From Devosia sp. (lineage in GTDB: Bacteria; Pseudomonadota; Alphaproteobacteria; Rhizobiales; Devosiaceae), in NCBI RefSeq assembly GCF_028290625.1, contig NZ_JAQGJM010000011.1, positions 33,448 through 97,447 on the forward strand: DNA of 64,000 nt. Reading direction: 5' to 3'. The notes beneath the pieces were generated by a model. It saw only the letters and a list, made by a program, of their open reading frames with translations, made no database searches and was not told the DNA's origin. A program made the position numbers and the translations under genes. Numbering within the stretch: the first letter of the stretch is position 1; each line of letters opens with the position of its first letter. Positions 46,717 to 56,855 of this stretch are shown here, one piece after another.

Positions 46717-48360
46717 ATGTTGGAAGGGGTTCGCTTTGGCACGCGCCGGCTGGCGCTGGGCGTCGCCGACTATGTGCTGACCGTGCCGGCTTTGCGCTGG
46801 AGCTGGACGGGCCTGGCCGATGACGCCTTTGCGGGCGATCTGCCCGAATTCCGCCCCAGCGACCGAGAAGCCGTGCGCGAAATGATGGCCGGGCGTTACC
46901 TTTTGGCCTCCAAGCTGATCGAAAGCGGCGGCACCTCGCCCTTTGGCCTCGAGGTCGACCATGCCGACTGGCTGTGGAGCCTCAACAGCTTTTCCTGGCT
47001 GCGCCATTTCCGCGATGTGCGCGACGCCGGCGAACGCCGCTTTGCCCGCACCCTTGTGCTCGACTGGATCGGCCGCGACGGCCAGTTCACCCGCGACACC
47101 TGGGCTCCGGCGCTCTGCGCCCAACGCGTACTCAACTGGCTGCGCCACCTGAGCCTGCTGCTCGAGGACGCCAATGCCGACCAAAGTCGCACCATCCAGC
47201 GCTCGCTCGGCACCCAGATTCAATCGCTGAAAGTGCGCCGCAAGCTGGCGGGCGACCCCACCGACGAGATGTTCGCCGCAATTGCGCTGGTGGGCGCCGA
47301 ACTGTGCGAACAGGGCGACAAGGTCAATATCGACAAATATGTCGAGCGGCTCAACCTGCTGCTCGATGTGCAGCTCGACAATGACGGCATGCATATGTCG
47401 CGCAATCCGCGCCTGCAGATGCAATTGCTGGTCGAACTGGCCAGCATTCGGCGCGCCTTGGGCAGCCACAAGACCGAGGCCAGCGGTGAACTGGCGGCGC
47501 AGGTCGAGCGCATGCATGAAAGCCTCGACGCGCTGACGCTCGGCTCGGGCGAGCCGGTTTATTTCAACGGCTGTGGGCAATTGCCCCACGACGTGCTGAT
47601 TGCCGTGCAGGCCAATGGCTCGACCCGCAAGCGCAAGAGCATGCTGCTGGGCGGCTACGGCATTTTGCGCGACGGCGACGCGGTGGTGGTCGCCGATAGC
47701 GGTCTGGTGCCGCCGCCCGGCCTCGCCAATGAGGCCCATTCCAGCGCGCTGGCCTTTGAATTCAGCCACGGCACCGAATTGATCCTGGGCTCCTGCGGCC
47801 CCGCTCCGTCTGATCTGCCGGCCAGCAAGCCGCTGTTCCGCCAGGGCATCGCCCATTCGACCCCCACCATCGATGCCGAAGACGCCCAGCCGGTGGCGAG
47901 TTCAGGCTCCAGAGCCGGAAGGCTGCTGCAGGCCGGGCCGGCGCCGGCAATGACCCTGCACGCCGCCGATCATCTTCTTACTTTAACCACCTCAGGCTAT
48001 GCCAAGCGCTTTGGCGTAACCCTCGAACGCCGGCTGACCCTGCTGTCGGGCGGCACGACGCTGGTCGGCCAGGACCGCATGATCGCTGCCGGCGGGACCG
48101 CCAAAGGCCTGCTGGCCGTGCGCTTTCATCTCGCGCCGCGCGTCGCGGTGCGCCGCATACGCGGCGAAAGCATCGTGCGGCTGGTGCTGCCCAATGGCGC
48201 AGTGTGGAGCTTTTTGTGGGAAGGCGCCGAATTCCACGAGGAAGACAGCGTGCGCCAATCCTCCTATGTGGGCTTTGCCAAGACGCGGCAACTGGTGCTG
48301 GAGGCCGAGGTCAATCCCGGCGCCGAAGTGGCATGGATCTTTACGCTGGAACAGCCTTAA
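46717..48360 (+). CDS. Heparinase II/III-family protein
   Basis: A 547-residue protein. An alpha/alpha-toroid N-terminal domain (LDWIGRDGQFTRDTWAPALC, VLNWLRHLSLLLEDA) is followed by a beta-sandwich heparinase II/III domain from about residue 330 (FEFSHGTELILGSCG, LRFGVTLERRL-like TLERRLTLLSGGTTLVGQDR). No signal peptide is seen, unlike secreted lyases. Its place between rsmB and purH is shared by many Hyphomicrobiales, so it may be a conserved house gene. GAGG eight bases before ATG at 46717 supports the start; TTG at 46681 is possible. Confidence 0.88.
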   Translation: MLEGVRFGTRRLALGVADYVLTVPALRWSWTGLADDAFAGDLPEFRPSDREAVREMMAGRYLLASKLIESGGTSPFGLEVDHADWLWSLNSFSWLRHFRDVRDAGERRFARTLVLDWIGRDGQFTRDTWAPALCAQRVLNWLRHLSLLLEDANADQSRTIQRSLGTQIQSLKVRRKLAGDPTDEMFAAIALVGAELCEQGDKVNIDKYVERLNLLLDVQLDNDGMHMSRNPRLQMQLLVELASIRRALGSHKTEASGELAAQVERMHESLDALTLGSGEPVYFNGCGQLPHDVLIAVQANGSTRKRKSMLLGGYGILRDGDAVVVADSGLVPPPGLANEAHSSALAFEFSHGTELILGSCGPAPSDLPASKPLFRQGIAHSTPTIDAEDAQPVASSGSRAGRLLQAGPAPAMTLHAADHLLTLTTSGYAKRFGVTLERRLTLLSGGTTLVGQDRMIAAGGTAKGLLAVRFHLAPRVAVRRIRGESIVRLVLPNGAVWSFLWEGAEFHEEDSVRQSSYVGFAKTRQLVLEAEVNPGAEVAWIFTLEQP

Positions 48361-48390
48361 GCCTTTGAAGTCATAAGTCGGGCACAACGC

Positions 48391-48481
48391 ACCCCACCCA
48401 CGGTCCTTCCCGCGGGCCCCTCTCAACCCGGCACAAGCGGCAAGAGGCCCGCGGATCAAGTCCGCGGGAAGGGACGGCGAT
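48391..48481. repeat. Family A intergenic palindrome, copy 4 (left arm shortened)
   Basis: The right arm CCGCGGATCAAGTCCGCGG is intact, but the left arm has lost the middle (CCCGCGGGCCCC without GGACTTGATCCGCG). The element lies between the heparinase-like gene and purH and shows that copies decay. Confidence 0.75.
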
Positions 48482-48591
48482 TGTGAGAACGATCACAGCT
48501 CAATCCGCCTACCCCTCATGCCCTTTCCCCGGTTCCCCTGCCCCCAACTTCGTGTTAGCCACCGCCCATCATTCCAGCGCGAGGCAAAATC

Positions 48592-50175
48592 ATGGAAACG
48601 GTCAAGATCACCCGAGCCCTTCTTTCGGTGTTCGACAAATCCGGCATGACCGACTTTGCCAGGGGCCTCTCCGATGCGGGGATCGAGCTGGTCTCGACCG
48701 GCGGCACCCACAAGCTGATCAGCGACTCCGGCCTGCCAGTTCGTGAGATTTCCGAATTGACCGGTTTCCCCGAAATGATGGACGGCCGCGTCAAGACCCT
48801 GCACCCAAAGGTGCATGGCGGCCTGCTGGCCGTGCGCGACAACCCCGATCACAAGGCCTCCATGGACGCCCACGAGATCGGCCCGATCGATCTGGTCGCG
48901 GTCAACCTCTACCCGTTCGAAAAGACCGTGGCCTCGGGCGCCAGTTATGACGACATCATCGAGAACATCGATATCGGCGGTCCCGCCATGGTGCGCTCGG
49001 CGGCCAAGAACCACGCCTTTGTGACCGTCGTGGTCGATCCCGCCGACTATCCGGCTATTCTCGCCGCCATCGCCGAGACCGGCGGCGTGCCCTACGCGTT
49101 GCGCCAGCGGCTCGCCGCCAAGGCCTATGCCCGTACCGCCGCCTATGACAGCGCCATCTCGACCTGGTTCGCCAAGGCGATCGATTATCCCGAAATCCCC
49201 TATCGCTCCTTCGCCGGCTCGCTCCGCGAAGTGATGCGCTATGGCGAAAACCCGCATCAATGGGCCGGTTTCTACGCCAATGGTGACACCCGCCCCGGCG
49301 TCGCCACCGCCAAGCAGGTTCAGGGCAAGACGCTGAGCTACAACAACATCAACGATACCGACGCGGCGTTCGAACTGGTCTCCGAGTTCGATCCCGCCAC
49401 CGTCGCGGCCGTCGCCATCATCAAGCATGCCAATCCATGCGGCGTAGCCGTGGCCGGCGATCTCCTGACCGCCTACAAAAACGCCCTGCGCACGGATCCG
49501 GTCAGCGCCTTCGGCGGCATCGTGGCGCTCAACCGCGAACTCGACGCCGCGACCGCCACCGAAATCGTCAAAGTGTTCACCGAGGTTATCGTCGCGCCAT
49601 CGGCCACGCCCGAGGCTGAAGCCATCATCGCCGCGAAAAAGAACCTGCGCCTGCTGCTGACTGGCGGTCTCGCTGATCCCAAGGCGGATGGACTGACCGT
49701 GCGCTCCGTCGCCGGGGGTCTCCTGGTCCAGACCCGCGACAATCGCAATGTCGATGACAACGAGCTGCGCGTCGTCACCAAGAAACAGCCCACCGACGCC
49801 GAAATGGCCGACTTGCGCCTGGCCGCCAAGGTGGCCAAGCACGTCAAGTCCAACGCCATCATCTATGTCAAGGATGGCGCCACCGTCGGCATCGGCGCCG
49901 GACAGATGTCCAGAGTCGACTCCGCCCGCGTCGCCCATCGCAAGTCGATCGACGCCGCCGAAGCGGCCGGGATCACCGGCGCGCTGACCCAGGGTTCGGT
50001 CGTCGCCTCCGACGCCTTCTTCCCGTTTGCCGATGGGCTTGAAGCCCTGGTCGCCGCCGGCGCCACCGCCGTGATCCAGCCGGGCGGCTCGATGCGCGAC
50101 GACGAGGTGATTGCCGCCGCCGATGCCGCCGGCATCGCCATGGTGGTCACCGGCATGCGCCACTTCCGGCACTAG
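48592..50175 (+). CDS. purH: Bifunctional AICAR transformylase/IMP cyclohydrolase
   Basis: The 527-residue enzyme makes the last two steps of de novo IMP synthesis. The N-terminal cyclohydrolase has [16 protein letters not shown] and [19 protein letters not shown], and the C-terminal transformylase has [12 protein letters not shown] and [20 protein letters not shown]. Length is normal. Family A repeats flank it on both sides. It is likely transcribed alone. Confidence 0.98.
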   Translation: METVKITRALLSVFDKSGMTDFARGLSDAGIELVSTGGTHKLISDSGLPVREISELTGFPEMMDGRVKTLHPKVHGGLLAVRDNPDHKASMDAHEIGPIDLVAVNLYPFEKTVASGASYDDIIENIDIGGPAMVRSAAKNHAFVTVVVDPADYPAILAAIAETGGVPYALRQRLAAKAYARTAAYDSAISTWFAKAIDYPEIPYRSFAGSLREVMRYGENPHQWAGFYANGDTRPGVATAKQVQGKTLSYNNINDTDAAFELVSEFDPATVAAVAIIKHANPCGVAVAGDLLTAYKNALRTDPVSAFGGIVALNRELDAATATEIVKVFTEVIVAPSATPEAEAIIAAKKNLRLLLTGGLADPKADGLTVRSVAGGLLVQTRDNRNVDDNELRVVTKKQPTDAEMADLRLAAKVAKHVKSNAIIYVKDGATVGIGAGQMSRVDSARVAHRKSIDAAEAAGITGALTQGSVVASDAFFPFADGLEALVAAGATAVIQPGGSMRDDEVIAAADAAGIAMVVTGMRHFRH

Positions 50176-50207
50176 GCCGTTTGGCGCGCACTCTTCCACC
50201 TTCCTCT

Positions 50208-50306
50208 TCTTCCTTCCCGCGGGCCTGACCCGCGGGCCACTCGCCCCTTGTGCCATGCTGATAGAGGCCCGCGGATCAAGTCCGCGGGAAGGGCGGTGGT
50301 TGGGGA
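50208..50306. repeat. Family A intergenic palindrome, copy 5
   Basis: Left arm CCCGCGGGCCTGACCCGCGG (altered) and right arm CCGCGGATCAAGTCCGCGG face each other. It fills the gap between convergent purH and the ATP-grasp gene. Confidence 0.82.
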
Positions 50307-50310
50307 CAGA

Positions 50311-51498
50311 TCAAGCTTGAGCCGGATATAGCCGGCGCAGCACCTGGATGGGAAGCTCCATGAGCGCCGGCAGCGGGTCGTCCAGCGCGAAGATCGCCGG
50401 GCCGGCGCGCAGCGACAGCGAGCGGCCGGCAGCGTAGCCAAGGCCGCCGCTGCGCTGCAGCGACTGCACCAGCGACAGGGCATTGGGAATAGCACGGACC
50501 CAGCTTGCGCCGTAGGTCGGCTTGAGACCGATCGGCAAACGCCCCTTCGCCATGGCAGCCGCCAGCATCGGAAAATCCAGCCCCGCAGCCGCACCCAGCC
50601 CGATCCAGGCCCAGATACGCGTATTGACGTCGAGCAGTTTCAGCCGATCATCGCGCGCGTCGAGCTTGAATTCGACTTCGACCAGCCCGTGATAATCGAC
50701 CGCCTTGAGTAGTGCCTGCGCCTCGGCCAGCACGCGCGGCTGCTCGGTAGTTTCCACAAATGGGCTGGTGCCAAACTCGGCGGGAAACTGCCGCGACCGT
50801 CGGGCCGTCAGCCCGCACACTTCCACGCCCCGGTTCCAGAGCCCCGCATAGGAGAACTGGCTTTCCCCACCGCCGGGGATCAGTTCCTGCACCACGAAAC
50901 CGCCCGGCCCCATGTACTCCGTCGCCAGCGCATATTTCTCGGCATAGTCCGCCGCGTTTTCGGCCTTCCACGCTTTGGCCTTGGTCAGAGGATTGGATTT
51001 TTCCGTTGAGGACGGCTTGATCACCACCGGAAACCGCATCTCGTCCGCCGGCCGATCCGCCGCGATGCCATCGGCATAGACACGCGGATAGTCGATCCCC
51101 AGCGAATCGGCGAGGCGATAGAGCTGCGCCTTATTGTTGAGCTGTTCCAGCGCCGCCCAGTCCTGCGTGACCAGCGTAAATCGCGCCGCCAAGGCGGAAA
51201 AGTTCTGCGCCACGAACTGCACTTCCGCATCGCCGCTGGGCAGAAGCAGCCAGCCATTCATGCCCAGCCGGTCGGCGGCCGCGAACAGAACGTCTAGCGC
51301 ATTCAGATCGCCCGGTCCCCGCCAGGGCACATGATGGGTCACATAGCGCGAATATTGCGCCACGCTGCGCGCAGCGCTGAAATAGCCGACCGCGATGCCC
51401 TGTCGGCCAAAGCTGCGCGCCACGGCGAGGCTCCCGTAGGAGCCGCCGAGGATAATCGCTCCAGCGATTTTTGGATCACTCACCGCAGGCCCGATCAC
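50311..51498 (-). CDS. ATP-grasp family carboxylate-amine ligase-like protein
   Basis: A 395-residue protein. An N-terminal Rossmann-like domain (AIILGGSYGSLAVARSFGRQ) precedes an ATP-grasp domain with MRFPVVIKPSSTEKSNP (ATP-binding lysine), FVVQELIPGGGESQFSYAG and the metal-binding VEVEFKLDARDDRLKLLDVN. Such enzymes join a carboxylate to an amine in natural products, cofactors or surface polymers. It begins with GTG. The flippase gene lies 62 bases upstream on the same strand, so this may add an amino acid to an exported glycan, which is inference. Confidence 0.82.
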   Translation of the reverse strand: MIGPAVSDPKIAGAIILGGSYGSLAVARSFGRQGIAVGYFSAARSVAQYSRYVTHHVPWRGPGDLNALDVLFAAADRLGMNGWLLLPSGDAEVQFVAQNFSALAARFTLVTQDWAALEQLNNKAQLYRLADSLGIDYPRVYADGIAADRPADEMRFPVVIKPSSTEKSNPLTKAKAWKAENAADYAEKYALATEYMGPGGFVVQELIPGGGESQFSYAGLWNRGVEVCGLTARRSRQFPAEFGTSPFVETTEQPRVLAEAQALLKAVDYHGLVEVEFKLDARDDRLKLLDVNTRIWAWIGLGAAAGLDFPMLAAAMAKGRLPIGLKPTYGASWVRAIPNALSLVQSLQRSGGLGYAAGRSLSLRAGPAIFALDDPLPALMELPIQVLRRLYPAQA

Positions 51499-51560
51499 AC
51501 TGAGAACACCGCACGATGGACCACACTGGGAGAAAGATTAAGTTCCGCAACGGCTTATTC

Positions 51561-52886
51561 TTAGCGGGACGCCGTAAAGAATTGATGAGTTGAAAGCCCC
51601 TGGAAAATATCGCCGCGCCGTCCTTCGAGCCGCTGCGTCAGCACGCCAAGGCTGATCGCCCAGAACACTTCGGCGCCCAGCGTCGCCAGCGCGATGCCGA
51701 CCAATCCCCAGAGCGGCGTCAGCACTGCGGCCAGCACGACCAGCAGCACCACGGCCACCACGCAGGTCGCTGCACTGCGCACCTGATGGCCGCCCAAGGC
51801 GAGCAGTTGCCCGTTCATGCCACCCATCACCCGCACCACCTGGCTGATGAGAAAAATCAAGAGCGGCCAATAGCCTGCGGCGTAATCGGGCCCGAATAGC
51901 GCCAGCACCAGATGGCCGAACACCAGCACGAACAGCGTAGCCGCCAACATGGTGGCGAGCCCGGTAATATTGGTGCGCCACAGCAGCGCATCGACCTCGC
52001 CCCGGCCGAGCCTCGCCATCGCCGACACCAGATCGCGCAACACGAATTGTTGTGAGGCCGAACTGAAAAATCCTACCAACGCTGCCACTCGCACCGCCAC
52101 GCCGAGCACGGCGACATCGCTGGGGGCGAGGAAAAATCCGCCGATCAAAACGACGAGATCAGCCGTTGCCCCGGCCACGACGGTGAACATCAGCATCGCC
52201 GCCGCCCGTCGCCGGTAGAAGCGTCGCAGATCGCGCGATGGTTTTGCCCGGCCGCGCACAAAGGCGTTGTCGGCTCCGAGCAGTATCGCCTGTCCGACCG
52301 CGACCGCGACCGCGATAACCACCATGGCCACCAGCACATAATCGATATTGCGCTGCACCCCGAGCAGCACCATGGCGCCAATGAAGGCCAGCAGCAGTGC
52401 CGGGCGCACTACGAAATCGGGTGCATAGGAGAGGGTAAAGCGCTTCTGCGCATTGGCCGCGCTGTTGTTCAGGCGGATCGCCGCCAGTGGCACAGCGGCC
52501 AATGTGCCGTAGAGGAACGCCTTGGCGGTATCGTGATCGGGCAGCAGCACCATGGCCAGCAGCGACAATGCCACCAGCACCACGGCGACGATCATCATGT
52601 CGCGCCGCGCCGCATGGAGAAACGCCCAGACCAGTTGGCTGCGCCCAAAGGCCTGGAACCGCGCCAGATAGGTCAGCGCGATAGTGTGATAGCCGCAGGT
52701 GATCAGCAGGCTGACGAACGAGGTGACGCTGATGGCGAGGAACGCCACGCCCACATCATGGGGCACGAAGGCGCGCGCCAGCACGATCTGGCTGACAAAG
52801 CCAAACCCCGCCCCGGCCAGTCGCGCTCCCATAAGCCCGAAAACCGGCATGATGACCTGCCAGAACGATCGCATCCATGGCTCCAT
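51561..52886 (-). CDS. Polysaccharide-type flippase (MOP/MATE superfamily)
   Basis: A 441-residue inner-membrane protein with about 12 helices, for example GARLAGAGFGFVSQIVLARA at the start, LLLAFIGAMVLLGV and LRMGGMNGQLLAL-like VMGGMNGQLLALGGHQVRS. This pattern is that of Wzx/oligosaccharide-repeat flippases. The N-terminal helices are amphipathic with basic residues. It is the first of two genes with the ATP-grasp ligase, and no glycosyltransferases are nearby. Confidence 0.82.
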   Translation of the reverse strand: MEPWMRSFWQVIMPVFGLMGARLAGAGFGFVSQIVLARAFVPHDVGVAFLAISVTSFVSLLITCGYHTIALTYLARFQAFGRSQLVWAFLHAARRDMMIVAVVLVALSLLAMVLLPDHDTAKAFLYGTLAAVPLAAIRLNNSAANAQKRFTLSYAPDFVVRPALLLAFIGAMVLLGVQRNIDYVLVAMVVIAVAVAVGQAILLGADNAFVRGRAKPSRDLRRFYRRRAAAMLMFTVVAGATADLVVLIGGFFLAPSDVAVLGVAVRVAALVGFFSSASQQFVLRDLVSAMARLGRGEVDALLWRTNITGLATMLAATLFVLVFGHLVLALFGPDYAAGYWPLLIFLISQVVRVMGGMNGQLLALGGHQVRSAATCVVAVVLLVVLAAVLTPLWGLVGIALATLGAEVFWAISLGVLTQRLEGRRGDIFQGLSTHQFFTASR

Positions 52887-53088
52887 GGCGGACGCCCAAT
52901 AGCTCGTCCCGCCGCGCCTGATCTATGGGCCGGCAGGCATGAGAATTCGGTTAAATGGCGCTCTCCTAACTACGCGCAAACGCCAGTGTGATCCAAAACC
53001 GTACCCGGCGGTACGCCAACGCTTGACCCATCGCCGCTTGCGGCTTAGAACGGCTCCAAACTTTGCTGTCTTTTGCTGGAACACCGAT

Positions 53089-54495
53089 ATGACCAAGGCC
53101 CGCACGCTCTACGACAAGATCTGGGACGACCATCTGGTCCAGAACAACGAAGACGGCACGAGCCTGCTCTATATCGATCGCCATCTGGTGCATGAAGTGA
53201 CCAGCCCCCAGGCCTTCGAGGGCCTGCGCATGAACAACCGCAAGGTTCGTCACCCCGAGCGCACGCTCGCCGTGGTCGACCACAATGTGCCCACCACTGA
53301 TCGCAGCCTACCCAATCCGGACCCCGAAAGCGTCATCCAGATCGAGGCCCTGGCCGAGAACACGCGCGATTTCGGCATCGAATATTATGACGCCTTCGAT
53401 CATCGCCAGGGCATCGTGCACATCGTCGGCCCCGAGCAGGGCTTTACGCTGCCGGGCATGACCATCGTGTGCGGCGATAGCCACACCTCGACCCATGGCG
53501 CGTTCGGCGCCCTGGCCCACGGCATCGGGACGTCCGAAGTCGAGCACGTATTGGCCACCCAGACGCTGATCCAGCAGAAGGCCAAGAACATGCTGGTGCG
53601 GGTCGATGGCAAGCTGCCGCCCCATGTCACCGCCAAGGACATCATCCTCGCCATCATCGGCGAGATCGGCACGGCCGGCGGCACCGGCCACGTCATCGAA
53701 TTTGCGGGCGAGGCCATCCGCGACCTCAGCATGGAAGGCCGCATGACGGTCTGCAACATGACCATCGAAGGCGGCGCCCGCGCCGGCCTGATCGCGCCCG
53801 ACGAAAAGACCTTCGAATACGTCAAGGGCCGCCCGCGCGCGCCCAAGGGCGAAGCCTACGACATGGCCGTCGACTATTGGCGGACCCTCAACAGCGACGA
53901 GGGCGCGGTCTATGACAAGGTCGTGGTTCTCGACGCTGCCAACCTGCCGCCGATCGTCTCCTGGGGCTCCTCCCCGGAGGACGTGATTTCGGTGCTGGGC
54001 GCCGTGCCTAATCCCGACGATATCGCCGACGAGAACAAGCGCGCCTCCAAATGGCGCGCGCTGGATTATATGGGCCTCGTCCCCGGCACTCCGATCACCG
54101 AAATCGCCGTCGATCGCGTCTTTATCGGCTCCTGCACCAATGGCCGTATCGAAGACCTGCGCGCCGCCGCTGCCGTGTTCAAGGGCAAGAAGGTGGCGTC
54201 CACCGTCAACGCCATGGTGGTGCCCGGCTCGGGCCTGGTCAAGGAACAGGCCGAGGCCGAGGGTCTCGATATCATCTTCAAGGAAGCCGGCGCCGAATGG
54301 CGCGAGCCCGGCTGCTCGATGTGCCTGGCCATGAACGCCGACAAGCTCAAGCCGCAGGAACGCTGCGCCTCCACCTCCAACCGCAATTTCGAAGGCCGCC
54401 AGGGCTTCAAGGGCCGCACTCATCTGGTGTCGCCCACCATGGCTGCCGCGGCGGCCATTGCCGGCCACTTCGTCGATATCCGCGAGTGGCAATAA
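53089..54495 (+). CDS. leuC: 3-isopropylmalate dehydratase large subunit
   Basis: The 468-residue large subunit of isopropylmalate isomerase in leucine synthesis. The 4Fe-4S cysteines are in [14 protein letters not shown] and [35 protein letters not shown] is a conserved substrate block. The start at 53089 ([14 protein letters not shown]) fits the family. The zincin-like gene overlaps its end. The small subunit leuD lies 5 kb away. Confidence 0.98.
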   Translation: MTKARTLYDKIWDDHLVQNNEDGTSLLYIDRHLVHEVTSPQAFEGLRMNNRKVRHPERTLAVVDHNVPTTDRSLPNPDPESVIQIEALAENTRDFGIEYYDAFDHRQGIVHIVGPEQGFTLPGMTIVCGDSHTSTHGAFGALAHGIGTSEVEHVLATQTLIQQKAKNMLVRVDGKLPPHVTAKDIILAIIGEIGTAGGTGHVIEFAGEAIRDLSMEGRMTVCNMTIEGGARAGLIAPDEKTFEYVKGRPRAPKGEAYDMAVDYWRTLNSDEGAVYDKVVVLDAANLPPIVSWGSSPEDVISVLGAVPNPDDIADENKRASKWRALDYMGLVPGTPITEIAVDRVFIGSCTNGRIEDLRAAAAVFKGKKVASTVNAMVVPGSGLVKEQAEAEGLDIIFKEAGAEWREPGCSMCLAMNADKLKPQERCASTSNRNFEGRQGFKGRTHLVSPTMAAAAAIAGHFVDIREWQ

Positions 54496-54914
54496 GCCCC
54501 AACCAGTGGGGAGAGCGCCTGGCGCCCTCCCTCGACGACTTCGAGGCTTTGGCACGCGAAGCGCTCTATAGCCTGCCCGAGCCGTTTAGGTCGCTGGCAT
54601 CAGATATTACCTGTTCGGTCGCCGAGTTCGCCGAAGAGGACGTGCTCGAAGAATTCGACATGGAAAGCCCGTTCGAGCTGATGGGGCTGTTTGTCGGCAC
54701 CGGCCTCACCGAGGGCGGCGCCGTGCCGCAGACCGGCCAATTGCCCAACAATGTCATCCTCTACCGCCGCGCCATCTTGGACTACTGGGCTGAGAATGAG
54801 GGCGACACGCTGGGCGAAATCGTCACCCACGTGCTGGTCCACGAAATCGGCCATCATTTCGGGTTTTCCGATGACGATATGGAAGCGATCGAGACGGCGG
54901 CCGAGCGGGAATAA
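54486..54914 (+). CDS. Zincin-like metallopeptidase family protein
   Basis: A 142-residue protein with the motif [18 protein letters not shown] (HExxH plus downstream acidic cluster) near the C-terminus, and [17 protein letters not shown] in front of it. It belongs to a small family of putative metallopeptidases found in alphaproteobacteria. The GTG start at 54486 overlaps the leuC stop by ten bases, so it is co-transcribed and translated with leuC. Whether it is proteolytic is unproven. Confidence 0.85.
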   Translation: MAISPNQWGERLAPSLDDFEALAREALYSLPEPFRSLASDITCSVAEFAEEDVLEEFDMESPFELMGLFVGTGLTEGGAVPQTGQLPNNVILYRRAILDYWAENEGDTLGEIVTHVLVHEIGHHFGFSDDDMEAIETAAERE

Positions 54915-54932
54915 GGCTTCGGGCCACTAATG

Positions 54933-55035
54933 ACCCCACTCCCGCCGGTCTTCCCGCGGACTTGATCCGCGGGCCACTCGCAGCCAGCGCGACACTCGGA
55001 CAGGCCCCCGGATCAAGTCCGGCGAAGGGGCAGTG
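54933..55035. repeat. Family A intergenic palindrome, copy 6
   Basis: Left arm CCGCGGACTTGATCCGCGG is intact, but the right arm has diverged (CCGGATCAAGTCCGG). It lies between the zincin-like gene and the GGDEF gene. Confidence 0.8.
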
Positions 55036-55174
55036 GAACGGCACCATCAGCACGGCTTCACTCGCAATTGAGCGCGTCCTGTCCCAAGACCTTGAAAATC
55101 CTGAGGGTTCGCTCCCGCTCAAAGGTTGCGTTAACGCACCTCCTCTATGCTCGCGTGGCGAGGGAGTGGACGCC

Positions 55175-56476
55175 GTGGCCCAAGTTGATGTGTTCTCATT
55201 GGCCGCCGCCATAACGGCGCTGCTGCTGGCGGTCGCCCTACTGGTCGCCTATGCGATCAATCGTCGACTGAAGGCCTTTGTCTGGTGGGCTGGCAGTTTC
55301 GTCTTGCTGGCGCTGTGGCTGGGGACGATGACACTGCGCTTCGGCATGCCGGTTGGCTGGATCAAGTGGTTCAGTTGGGGCAGCCTCTATGCGGCGGCGT
55401 GCCTGGTTGCCTATGGGCTGCACCACGCCGGCGCGACCCGCACCAGTCCCATTGGCCGCATGCTGGCCTGTGGCGTCCTGTTCCTGATCACCGCCACCAT
55501 CCTGACGCTGCTGCATGCGCGTCCGCATTACTGGTTTCTCATCGGCCCCCTTCCCACCCTGGTGTTCATGGCGTGGTCTGCCGTGCTGGTCTATCGCGCG
55601 GGCGCCTGGGCCTATGGGCTGACGCTGAGCATCGGTGTCGCCACCATCATCATGCTGCAACTGATCCATCCGGGCGGCCTCGCGCGCGCCCTCGCCCCGG
55701 ACCGGCAGCCTGCCGTGCTGCGCGGCGCCTTGGGCGCGGGCAGCGATCCCGGCCAGGCGATAGCCCTCGATCCACCACCACCCATGCGCGGTCTCCTCGA
55801 TTTCACGCCGCCACCAGGTCCGCACCCGCCGGTGGAGCAACCCTTGACGGCGACGCTGATTACCGTCGTGGCGCTGCTCACCCTGGCCATCGCGCTGGTT
55901 CTGCGCGACATGCTGGCCGAGCTGGACAGGATGCGGGAGCGCTCGACCATCGATGCGATGACGGGCCTGCTCAATCGCGTCACATTCGAAGAAACCGCGG
56001 CCGCCCTATTGCGCGAGCCCAGCGCCCGGCCGGTCTGCGTGATCCTGTTCGACATCGACCATTTCAAGCGGGTCAACGACACGGCCGGACATGCGGCGGG
56101 CGATCGGGTGATCGCCCGGCTAGGCCAGCTTCTGCGGGAAATGACGGCACTGCACCAGACGGCCGGTCGCGTCGGTGGCGAGGAATTCGCGGTTGTTCTC
56201 GGCGGGAGCGATCCGGGGGCGGCGCGAGTTTTCGCCGATACGATCAGGGCGGGTCTTTCGGCGTCCGATTTCGGCGACGAGATCGGCTGGGGCGTAACTC
56301 TCAGCGCCGGTATTGCCATGCACCAGGAAGGTGAAAGCCTGCACGCTCTGATGGCCCGCGCCGATATGGCGCTTTATGCCGCCAAAAAAGGCGGGCGCAA
56401 CCGGGTCATCACGCAAGACGTCGCAGAAGATCGGCCTCGGCATGCCCGGCAAATCAATCTCGCCGCCAGCGCATAA
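55175..56476 (+). CDS. Membrane-bound diguanylate cyclase (GGDEF)
   Basis: A 433-residue protein with seven membrane helices (for example AAAITALLLAVALLVAYA, LTATLITVVALLTLAIALVL) and a C-terminal GGDEF domain. The catalytic motif is GGEEF in AGRVGGEEFAVVLGG, with STIDAMTGLLNR and FDIDHFKRVNDTAGHAAGD before it. No RxxD inhibitory site is found five residues before GGEEF, so product inhibition may be weak. The start GTG at 55175 follows GGGAG; the frame is open much further but only through a repeat. Confidence 0.88.
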   Translation: MAQVDVFSLAAAITALLLAVALLVAYAINRRLKAFVWWAGSFVLLALWLGTMTLRFGMPVGWIKWFSWGSLYAAACLVAYGLHHAGATRTSPIGRMLACGVLFLITATILTLLHARPHYWFLIGPLPTLVFMAWSAVLVYRAGAWAYGLTLSIGVATIIMLQLIHPGGLARALAPDRQPAVLRGALGAGSDPGQAIALDPPPPMRGLLDFTPPPGPHPPVEQPLTATLITVVALLTLAIALVLRDMLAELDRMRERSTIDAMTGLLNRVTFEETAAALLREPSARPVCVILFDIDHFKRVNDTAGHAAGDRVIARLGQLLREMTALHQTAGRVGGEEFAVVLGGSDPGAARVFADTIRAGLSASDFGDEIGWGVTLSAGIAMHQEGESLHALMARADMALYAAKKGGRNRVITQDVAEDRPRHARQINLAASA

Positions 56477-56488
56477 GGCCCGCCTGAT

Positions 56489-56788
56489 TTAGCCCCGCTC
56501 GACGAACTCGAACTCCGCCTCGCTGCCGCCCGAGGGATCGTCCGACACGCGTAGCGACAGCTTGTTGGCATCCAGCGCCTCGAACCATTCCTCCCAGCTC
56601 ACGAGCTGATAGCCACCGACACGGTCGGGACCTTCATTATTGTCCGAGTTGAGCGCCTCCTGCCCGAAGGTCAGGTTGAGCAGCGTGCGGCTGCCGGTGC
56701 CGTCCGGGGTTTCCATCAACATCGGATTGCCGCCGCGCGCCGTCGCCCATTGGCGGATATCGTCGCGCGATGTCAGAGTCTTGGCCAT
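56489..56788 (-). CDS. Hypothetical acidic protein (99 aa)
   Basis: A short cytoplasmic protein with no signal peptide or membrane helix, opening MAKTLTSRDDIRQWATARGG and ending SDDPSGGSEAEFEFVERG. Tryptophans near the start and middle (QWATARG, SWEEWFEALD) are likely structural. I recognise no domain family. It lies 12 bases from the convergent GGDEF gene and is followed upstream by deoD on the same strand. Confidence 0.6.
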   Translation of the reverse strand: MAKTLTSRDDIRQWATARGGNPMLMETPDGTGSRTLLNLTFGQEALNSDNNEGPDRVGGYQLVSWEEWFEALDANKLSLRVSDDPSGGSEAEFEFVERG

Positions 56789-56855
56789 GTGGCGCTCCTG
56801 GATTGTCTCTATCGGACAATCGTGGGCGCCCTTTATGGTTCCCGCAAGCGGTCTC

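Noticed and set aside
46600..47856. 418-codon minus frame opposite the heparinase-like gene
   Set aside because: Shadow frame without domain motifs.
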